Below are positions 32,933 to 38,131 of a stretch of 38,131 nt of DNA, in pieces. Origin of the DNA: Bacillota bacterium (GTDB taxonomy: Bacteria > Bacillota > Clostridia > Christensenellales > Aristaeellaceae). The position numbers were made by a program, and so were the translations under genes. Below the pieces are notes generated by a model. That model did not search any database. It worked only from the letters and a program-made list of their open reading frames with translations, and was not told the DNA's origin. Within the stretch, counting starts at the first letter, position 1, and every line of letters begins with the position of its first letter. The stretch lies in NCBI GenBank assembly GCA_023404345.1, contig JAEYCB010000005.1:1-38131 (forward strand), written 5' to 3'.

Positions 32933-34240
32933 TCAGCCGGGCACATCAAAGCGAGCGCGGCGCGCCATGGTGAACACCACGCCTTTGAGCTGGCGGACGT
33001 CCTCGGCCAGGTTGGTCATCACGGCGTTGAGCTCAACGGCGGTAAAAGCGCCATCTCTGGCAGCCAACACCGTGAGGCCCTCCAGCGTGCCCAGCATGCC
33101 CGCGTCGGCGCAAGCCCCGGCCGGGGCCGCGTTAAAAATCACAAAATCGAAACGGCTTTTTGCGCTCTTGAGGAAGGAGCGGAACGCGGGCGTGGCGGCC
33201 ACATCCGCCACTGCGCCTTCTGGTGGCAGGCCCTCGATGAAGGCCAGGTTTCGCTCTGGAGTTTTGACGATCACATCCAGCAGCGACACCTGCCCAAACA
33301 GGTATTCCGACAGGCAGGCCTGCGGCCGCACCCCCAGCAGCGCGGAAAGGCGCGCGTGGCCCGCGTCCATATCGACGGCCAGCACGCTGAAGCCCTGCCG
33401 CGCCAGCTCGCCGCACAAAAGCGCTGTGAGCACCGCCTGATCGCCTTCCTGATCCATCCCGGCGATCACCGCGACGCTCTGTCCGCTGGCACACAGGCCG
33501 TTTCGCAGCTTGAGCGCAAATTCGCGCACATTCTCCCTGATCAAACGGTCTACCTGGTCCAAAAGCATGCCGCCGCGCTGTTTTTTTCCATCGGCCATAA
33601 ACCGCCGGACCTCCCGGCGGCAATCCGCCAGCGCGCCCATGCGCGGTGCGGCGAGGCAACGGGTCTCAGCGTCATCAAAGTGCAGAAGCTGGCGGTCCGA
33701 GCCCAGCAGGCACCCTGCCAGCGAGCCCACGGCAAAGGCGGCCAGCAGCGTCCAAACCACCTTCATGGGGCGGTCAGGTCCGCAGGGAAGGGCGGGAATC
33801 TCCGCCGGGGCAACCTCGTGCGCCTCCACAGCCCCCAGCTCGTCCTGCACGCGAGCGACCAGCTCGCGTCCGATGGCGTCAGCCAGACTGGCCGTATACA
33901 CCGGGTCAGGCCCAATGGCCACGACCTCCAGCATGTGGGTGCCGTCGATGCCGCGCACGCCCACGCGGGTTTGGCCATCGCTGACGGTATAGGATAGCAC
34001 CGTCTGGCGGAATCCGTCAGTGCGGGTGAGGGCATGGCAGTCGCGCGCGAGCATACGCGCCGCTTCCAGCGGAGCCTTCTGGGAGGGCGCCTCCTCCGGC
34101 GCGGCGTAGAACGTATAGACCGCCTGGTAGCGGTCAGGCTCATACACCCACGTGTATGCAGCCATCAGGCAGCCCGCCGCGAGGCATAAAAGCAGCGTCC
34201 ACGGCAGAAAATGCCGCCACTTCAGCAGGGCTTTGCGCAT
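32933..34240 (-). CDS. Wzz/BY-kinase-like membrane protein with degenerate ATPase
   Basis: A 435-residue protein laid out like fused polysaccharide co-polymerase/tyrosine kinases. It has a first membrane segment (about 11-31), an extracytoplasmic Wzz-like part (YQAVYTFYAAPEE to about 150), a second membrane segment (about 163-182), then a ParA/MinD-type domain. That domain keeps a Walker A'-like strand (VLAVDMDAGHARLSALLG), but the Walker A position reads AGMDQEGDQAVLT, with no GKT/GKS. No C-terminal Tyr cluster is present. ATP binding and kinase activity are therefore doubtful. The ATG at 34240 follows GGAGG closely; an in-frame GTG just upstream is the alternative. No polysaccharide genes lie next to it. 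Confidence 0.75.
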   Translation of the reverse strand: MRKALLKWRHFLPWTLLLCLAAGCLMAAYTWVYEPDRYQAVYTFYAAPEEAPSQKAPLEAARMLARDCHALTRTDGFRQTVLSYTVSDGQTRVGVRGIDGTHMLEVVAIGPDPVYTASLADAIGRELVARVQDELGAVEAHEVAPAEIPALPCGPDRPMKVVWTLLAAFAVGSLAGCLLGSDRQLLHFDDAETRCLAAPRMGALADCRREVRRFMADGKKQRGGMLLDQVDRLIRENVREFALKLRNGLCASGQSVAVIAGMDQEGDQAVLTALLCGELARQGFSVLAVDMDAGHARLSALLGVRPQACLSEYLFGQVSLLDVIVKTPERNLAFIEGLPPEGAVADVAATPAFRSFLKSAKSRFDFVIFNAAPAGACADAGMLGTLEGLTVLAARDGAFTAVELNAVMTNLAEDVRQLKGVVFTMARRARFDVPG

Positions 34241-34279
34241 GGCCTCCACCCCTTTTACGTTCAAAATTCCACCTTTCTT

Positions 34280-34308
34280 AGCATAGCACACCGCCGCCGC
34301 CTTGGCAA
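34280..34308 (-). promoter_or_regulatory. Promoter of the Wzz-like/peptidoglycan-binding operon
   Basis: TTGCCA (34303-34308), 17-base spacer, TATGCT (34280-34285) on the minus strand, divergent from the nudC promoter. Confidence 0.6.
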
Positions 34309-34317
34309 GCAAAAGCA

Positions 34318-34345
34318 TTGACAAAGCAGCAAAACGCGCTAAGAT
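34318..34345 (+). promoter_or_regulatory. nudC promoter
   Basis: TTGACA (34318-34323), 16-base spacer, TAAGAT (34340-34345). A GGGAGG ribosome binding site follows before the ATG at 34381. Confidence 0.7.
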
Positions 34346-34380
34346 GAAAGGGCATTTTCTGCCGAGGGAGGTCATGTGCC

Positions 34381-35211
34381 ATGATTTTGGGAGAGCCCAC
34401 TTTTTCCATTCAGCCGGATCACCTGGCTGTGCGGGACGACAGCCTCTTTCTTTGCTTTGACGAAGGACGTGTGCTTCTTGCCAGTACGTCCGACGGCGCG
34501 CCCGCCATCCCCACTTGGGTACAGGTGCAGCCCCTGCCGGAGGGAATGGAACCCTTCGAACTCGCGCACACGGACCGCTTTGCCCTCTTCTGCCCGCATC
34601 CGTTCCAGGACGGGCGTGTGCCCGAGCGCCCAGGGCTTCGGTATTATCCGCTACATATCTTCCGCAGCCTGCCCTACGCCGAGGCAGGGCTGCTGGTGTC
34701 CTGCTGGCACCTGTGGGCCTGGTACGGACGAAATCGTTTCTGTGGGCGCTGCGCTCATCCACTCGTGCCCGATGGCACAGAACGTGCCCTGCGCTGCGAG
34801 CGCTGCGGGCTGGTGGTCTACCCGACCATCGCCCCAGCGGTGATCGTGGCCATCACCCGGGGAGACAGCATCCTGCTGGCGCGCAGCGTGCGCAGCACCT
34901 TCCGCCATCACTCGCTGATCTCCGGCTATGTGGAGGTGGGCGAGACGCTGGAGCACGCCGTACGCCGCGAGGTAATGGAGGAGGTGGGCCTGCGGCTGGG
35001 CGCACTGCGCTACCTAGGAGATCAGCCCTGGGGCGTGAGCGGGTCGCTGATGTTCGCCTTTCAGGCCGAGGCGCTGGACGGGGATATCTGTCTGCAGGAG
35101 AGCGAGTTGTCCGAGGCCCGCTGGTTCCACCGGGATGAGCTGGAGCCGCAGGGGCATACGGTGAGCATCGCCCTGGAGCTGATCGAGCGTTTCCGTACGG
35201 GCGCGTTGTAA
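34381..35211 (+). CDS. nudC: NAD(H) pyrophosphatase / NAD-cap RNA hydrolase NudC
   Basis: A 276-residue Nudix hydrolase of the NudC type. It has an N-terminal domain, a zinc ribbon with two CxxC pairs (CGRC and CERC, about 120-143), and the Nudix box GYVEVGETLEHAVRREVMEE followed by VGL. The NudC signature that normally reads SQPWPFPxS is DQPWGVSGS here. The enzyme splits NADH to NMNH and AMP and removes NAD caps from RNA in family members. A promoter and GGGAGG site lie directly upstream, divergent from the Wzz-like operon. The changed signature could alter substrate choice. Confidence 0.9.
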   Translation: MILGEPTFSIQPDHLAVRDDSLFLCFDEGRVLLASTSDGAPAIPTWVQVQPLPEGMEPFELAHTDRFALFCPHPFQDGRVPERPGLRYYPLHIFRSLPYAEAGLLVSCWHLWAWYGRNRFCGRCAHPLVPDGTERALRCERCGLVVYPTIAPAVIVAITRGDSILLARSVRSTFRHHSLISGYVEVGETLEHAVRREVMEEVGLRLGALRYLGDQPWGVSGSLMFAFQAEALDGDICLQESELSEARWFHRDELEPQGHTVSIALELIERFRTGAL

Positions 35212-35225
35212 CAAAAGGGGCAGCG

Positions 35226-35254
35226 TTGACATTTCAGAACCAACATGCTATTGT
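35226..35254 (+). promoter_or_regulatory. Promoter of the hisH-hisF2 pair
   Basis: TTGACA (35226-35231), 17-base spacer, TATTGT (35249-35254), about 37 bases before the hisH ATG. Confidence 0.7.
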
Positions 35255-35290
35255 TTTGCCGGATGCTGGGAACGAAAGGCAGGCGTCGTC

Positions 35291-35905
35291 ATGACGGGCG
35301 TGATGGACTACGGAATCGGCAACATCGGCTCCATCCTAAACATGATCAAAAAGGTGGGCACAGAGGGCGCCCCAGTCAGGACCGCAGAGGAGCTGAGCCG
35401 CTGCAGTCGGTTGATTCTGCCGGGTGTGGGGCGTTTTGATGCGGGCATGGCGCTGCTGGAGCAGAGCGGCATGCGCCGGGCGCTGGACCGCGCGGTGGCT
35501 GGCGGCATGCCGCTTTTGGGCATTTGCCTTGGGATGCAGATGCTGGGCCGCCGGAGCGAGGAAGGGCCGGGCGCGGGCCTGGGCTATCTGCCCTTCGACC
35601 TCAAACGTTTTCGGCTGGAAAATCAGCCGGAATTGAAGGTGCCCCATATGGGTTGGGACTACGTGACCGTGGAGCGTCCGGATGACCCTCTGGTGACGGG
35701 GCTGGAGGCGGAGCCGCGTTTTTACTTCGTGCACAGCTACCACGCCGTATGCGACGATCCCGCCGACGTGCTGATGACCTGCGACTATGGCTACCCCTTC
35801 CCCGCCGCCGTGCGCCGGGGAAGCGTCTGGGGTACGCAGTTTCACCCTGAGAAAAGCCACCGATTCGGCATGTGTCTGATTCGCAATTTCGTAAAGGAGG
35901 CTTAG
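35291..35905 (+). CDS. hisH: HisH-family glutamine amidotransferase subunit
   Basis: A 204-residue class I glutaminase of the HisH type. The nucleophile Cys is in LLGICLGMQMLG, and the His/Glu of the triad are in TQFHPEKSH. MDYGIGNIGSILNM and LILPGVGRFDAGM match the family. It releases ammonia from glutamine and passes it to a HisF-type partner, encoded one base downstream. That partner is of the AglZ/HisF2 kind, so this copy probably serves sugar amidation and not histidine synthesis. The start at 35291 has only a distant AAAGG; an ATG at 35303 is the alternative. Confidence 0.9.
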   Translation: MTGVMDYGIGNIGSILNMIKKVGTEGAPVRTAEELSRCSRLILPGVGRFDAGMALLEQSGMRRALDRAVAGGMPLLGICLGMQMLGRRSEEGPGAGLGYLPFDLKRFRLENQPELKVPHMGWDYVTVERPDDPLVTGLEAEPRFYFVHSYHAVCDDPADVLMTCDYGYPFPAAVRRGSVWGTQFHPEKSHRFGMCLIRNFVKEA

Positions 35906-35906
35906 G

Positions 35907-36683
35907 ATGTATCACCGTCCGAGGCTGATTCCCTGTCTGCTCCTTTCCGATGGCGGACTGGTCAAGACCGTCCGTTTCAAGGACCCCAACTATCTGGGTG
36001 ACCCGATCAACGCCGTCAAGATCTTTAGTGAAAAATGCGTAGACGAGCTGTGCGTGCAGGACATCCAGGCCAGCCGCGAGGGGCGTGGGCCGGACTTTGA
36101 CCTGCTGGAAGATATCGCCTCCGAAGCTTTTATGCCGCTGTCCTACGGCGGTGGCGTGACCACGATGGAGCAGGCGGCCCGGTTGTTTCATATCGGGTTT
36201 GAAAAGGTGATTCTCAACACCGCCCTCATCGACCGGCCGGAGCTGGTGCGCGAGCTAGCGGACCGCTTCGGGTCGCAGAGCGTGGTGGCGTCCATTGATG
36301 TCAAGCTCGACCGCCTCCGGCGTTACCGCTGCGTGGTGGCCGGTGGCACCCGTTCTACGGGCGAAACGCCGCTGGCGCTGGCTCAGCGCGCGCAGGCGCT
36401 GGGCGCCGGCGAGGTGCTGCTTAATGCCGTGGATCGCGACGGCATGATGCAGGGGTATGACCTGAAGCTGGTCAAAACCGTAGCGGAGGGGTTGACCGTG
36501 CCGCTGGTTGCCTGCGGCGGCGCGCGGGACGCGGCTGACCTAGCGTGCGTACTCCATGAGGGGCACGCCCACGCAGCGGCGGCAGGCAGCCTGTTTGTAT
36601 ACTTCGGTCCGCTGAAAGCGGTACTCATCAACGTGCCCTCCGAGGAGGAGTTGTGCCGGCTGGGAGTTTACCGGGCACGGTAG
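35907..36683 (+). CDS. AglZ/HisF2-type ammonia-channelling protein (HisF paralogue)
   Basis: A 258-residue TIM-barrel protein related to HisF. The N-terminus reads IPCLLLSDGGLVKTVRFKDP and LGDPINAVKIFSEKCVDELC, the form seen in AglZ/HisF2 (WbuZ-like) proteins of acetamidino-sugar pathways. True HisF has IPCLDV; the catalytic Asp11 is Leu here, while the second Asp (ASIDVKLD) is kept. It likely channels ammonia from HisH to an N-acetyl-sugar amidotransferase, which is not in the window. AAAGGAGG overlaps the hisH stop. It is the last gene before a terminator at 36783. Confidence 0.88.
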   Translation: MYHRPRLIPCLLLSDGGLVKTVRFKDPNYLGDPINAVKIFSEKCVDELCVQDIQASREGRGPDFDLLEDIASEAFMPLSYGGGVTTMEQAARLFHIGFEKVILNTALIDRPELVRELADRFGSQSVVASIDVKLDRLRRYRCVVAGGTRSTGETPLALAQRAQALGAGEVLLNAVDRDGMMQGYDLKLVKTVAEGLTVPLVACGGARDAADLACVLHEGHAHAAAAGSLFVYFGPLKAVLINVPSEEELCRLGVYRAR

Positions 36684-36782
36684 AGCGGCTTTGGAAAAAC
36701 GGTTCTTTTGCTGAATTCCGGCCAGACAGCAACGAAGGCAAGCGCAGGACGCAGGTCATTGACAAAGTAAAATCAGCAGTCT

Positions 36783-36821
36783 AAGCCTACACAGTATTCA
36801 AAAGTCCTGTGTGGGCTTTTT
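36783..36821 (+). terminator. Terminator downstream of the hisH-hisF2 pair
   Basis: AAGCCTACACAG pairs with CTGTGTGGGCTT (one T-G pair) around a 12-base loop and is followed by T5. Confidence 0.75.
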
Positions 36822-36845
36822 GCATGATGCAAATGGCATACATAA

Positions 36846-36974
36846 CCTTTTGAAAAGCTAGGCAATACCAAGGACTTACAGGCATTTGAACAGGATTTGT
36901 CTGAAAACTTCCAATTAAAAGAGGCTTGCTTTCCACCTGTATCATCCGCTAAAAAAGAGGACAAAAAAGTATAA
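36846..36974 (+). pseudogene. C-terminal fragment of an unknown low-GC gene
   Basis: An open stretch without a start codon reads PFEKLGNTKDLQAFEQDL, then SENFQLKEACFPPVSSAKKE, and ends in a Lys-rich tail and TAA. It looks like the tail of a real protein, stripped of its 5' part, in a low-GC patch. The family is not recognised. The rest of 36822-37075 shows only AT-rich sequence. Confidence 0.35.
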
Positions 36975-37075
36975 TCAGGTATTTATTTATTTTATTATGA
37001 AACCTTTGCTTTTTTGGATTATTTATTCAATCTAAATATATAGGTATTGCAAAATAGAGAAGCTGAAAATTTCGG

Positions 37076-37104
37076 TTGCTTTTCTTGCAGAGCTGATGTA
37101 TAGT
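37076..37104 (+). promoter_or_regulatory. Promoter of the methyltransferase gene
   Basis: TTGCTT (37076-37081), 17-base spacer, TATAGT (37099-37104). An imperfect palindrome TTAGTTATAGCTAA lies just downstream (about 37113-37126) and could be an operator. Confidence 0.6.
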
Positions 37105-37153
37105 AAGCATGGTTAGTTATAGCTAATAAATACTACGACTTTCGGAGGAAGCT

Positions 37154-37777
37154 ATGGAAATTTTGAAACTGTTTCTTAACAGCACCCGCAAGCCAAAAGG
37201 CTTGTTAGGAAAGTGGATGGTCAACAGTATGAACCATTTCCATGCTTCCGTTGCAGATTGGGGCATGAGGCATCTGCCCAAGACAGACCTTAATGAGATT
37301 GCTGAGCTGGGCTGCGGCGGCGGGCGGAATGTCAGGGAACTTTTGCAGCGATATCCCTCTGCAAAAGTAACTGCACTCGATTATTCGGAAATTTCCATAG
37401 AAAAGACAAAGCAGTTTAACCGGAAGGATATGAAAAAGGGACGCTGCCGTGTCATACAGGGAAATGTGTCCCAGCTTCCGTTTGATAATGAGCAGTTTGA
37501 TCTGGTGACGGCTTTCGAAACAGTATACTTTTGGCCTGGTCCAACCAAAAGTTTTCGGGAGGTATATCGTATCTTGAAACCAGGCGGGACCTTCCTGATC
37601 GTAAACGAATCGGACGGGATGAATTCCCACGATGACAGGTGGTTATCCGCTATTGATGGACTACGGATATTCAACAAAGCGCAGCTAACTGCGTTTCTCA
37701 CCGAAGTCGGTTTTTCCAAAATCACAGTGGACCATGATTCGAAAAAGCATAGGATTTGCCTGTTGGCTATTCGCTAG
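37154..37777 (+). CDS. Class I SAM-dependent methyltransferase
   Basis: A 207-residue methyltransferase of the UbiE/type 11 kind. Motif I is AELGCGGGRNV, the acidic residue after strand 2 is in VTALDYSE, and later motifs are GNVSQLPFDNEQFDLVTAFE and RILKPGGTFLIVNE. The substrate is unknown. GGAGG is about 5 bases before the ATG. It stands alone in a low-GC patch between a gene fragment and an insertion-sequence end, and codon use is more AT-rich than in neighbours, so recent transfer is likely. Confidence 0.87.
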   Translation: MEILKLFLNSTRKPKGLLGKWMVNSMNHFHASVADWGMRHLPKTDLNEIAELGCGGGRNVRELLQRYPSAKVTALDYSEISIEKTKQFNRKDMKKGRCRVIQGNVSQLPFDNEQFDLVTAFETVYFWPGPTKSFREVYRILKPGGTFLIVNESDGMNSHDDRWLSAIDGLRIFNKAQLTAFLTEVGFSKITVDHDSKKHRICLLAIR

Positions 37778-37878
37778 TTCTGGCCGTTTCATCTTCTGAA
37801 CGAGGCAGCTTCCCTGAAGCAAAACCATTCGTCCTATGGACGGGAATGCTCTGGATAAACTTGTGCGATTATAAACAA

Positions 37879-37913
37879 AGAGAGCATTGAAACTCAGAGT
37901 TTCAACGCTCTCT
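37879..37913. terminator. 16-bp hairpin after the methyltransferase gene
   Basis: AGAGAGCATTGAAACT pairs with AGTTTCAACGCTCTCT with one mismatch and a 3-base loop. It ends with TTCTG. The remaining bases to 38005 show no gene. Confidence 0.7.
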
Positions 37914-38005
37914 TCTGTCCTATCCGACAGTAGGTACGCCATGTCGGGGTTGCACCATTACACAGGAGAATCTAAACAAAAAATGCCCGCAGGCCCATAA
38001 AATGA

Positions 38006-38131
38006 GGTACTGTCAAGAGTTATGCGCAAAATCGGTTTGCAGACTCCGGCTGAATGAGGTCAGCCAGCAATAGAGACGTCTTCCAGAGCCGCCTCCAAGT
38101 GCTTCATGTTCATGTACTTCTTGTTGCCCCA
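38006..38131 (-). mobile_element. End of an insertion sequence (possibly IS256-like), cut by window edge
   Basis: GGTACTGTCAAGAGTTATGC (38006-38025), followed by GCAAAAT, resembles the tips of mutator-type (IS256) elements. It lies about 54 bases beyond the stop of a minus-strand frame that runs off the window. Family assignment is tentative. Confidence 0.4.
38060..38131 (-). CDS. C-terminus of a probable transposase (partial)
   Basis: The minus-strand frame enters from the right edge and ends WGNKKYMNMKHLEAALED, then VSIAG and a TGA at 38060-38062. Only about 23 residues are visible. The closeness to a terminal-repeat-like sequence suggests a transposase; the family is not certain. Confidence 0.4.
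   Translation of the reverse strand, partial: WGNKKYMNMKHLEAALEDVSIAG

Noticed and set aside
35291..36683. Ordinary histidine biosynthesis genes
   Set aside because: The HisF member lacks Asp11 and matches AglZ/HisF2 sequence; no other his gene is adjacent.
36773..36964. Minus-strand 63-codon frame
   Set aside because: It is antisense to a better coding tail (36846-36974), crosses a terminator hairpin and has no ribosome binding site.

Overview
The window looks like chromosome from a fairly GC-rich, anaerobic, Gram-positive member of the Clostridia. The signs are strong GGAGG ribosome binding sites, sigma-A type promoters, secreted SH3b, BspA-type LRR and InlB-repeat proteins, a small RelQ-like alarmone synthetase, bifunctional AdhE, and two [FeFe]-hydrogenase-family proteins. 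I cannot name the genus. I saw no tRNA, rRNA or CRISPR array. Gene calls rest on reading motifs and family resemblance by eye; no database search was run. || Layout. 1-7454 (minus strand): a secreted leucine-rich-repeat protein cut by the window edge, a decayed gene, a secreted protein with a pseudo-receiver protein, and a translationally coupled signalling operon (7TM histidine-kinase-like protein, NarL-type kinase, LuxR-type regulator). 7455-12760: a mobile-element scar. It holds a 1584-codon phage-type polyvalent protein (Zeta-toxin-like kinase, HExxH metallopeptidase, LPD38-like region) whose 5' end is fused to the left end of an IS200-like element; a small gene with its own ribosome binding site is nested in another frame. 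12824-15500: TetR regulator, RelQ-type alarmone synthetase and CPA2 antiporter in one operon behind a promoter covered by two matching palindromes. 15666-16443: a NusG paralogue (LoaP-like) with a roughly 215-nt structured leader. 16569-22145: an 1821-residue secreted repeat protein. || 22456-30762 (plus strand): the main metabolic block. A strong promoter and a near-consensus Rex operator precede adhE, an APH-fold kinase, a [2Fe-2S] thioredoxin-like protein, a PAS-containing sensory [FeFe]-hydrogenase homologue, a SpoIIE/PP2C phosphatase and a group-B-like [FeFe]-hydrogenase. The last four match in order and type the hfsABCD operon described in Thermoanaerobacterium saccharolyticum, where loss of hfsB is reported to change ethanol yield. 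Here the same set sits directly behind adhE, with a kinase added. This suggests a self-contained hydrogen/redox-sensing module that tunes ethanol fermentation; that is the most interesting system in the window. || 30927-36683: a secreted SH3b protein bracketed by two related hairpin terminators, a secreted peptidoglycan-binding protein, a Wzz/BY-kinase-like protein with a ruined Walker A motif, NudC, and a HisH plus AglZ/HisF2-type pair that probably feeds ammonia to a sugar amidotransferase rather than to histidine synthesis. 36684-38131: a lower-GC, recently acquired-looking stretch with a gene fragment, a SAM methyltransferase and the end of an insertion sequence.
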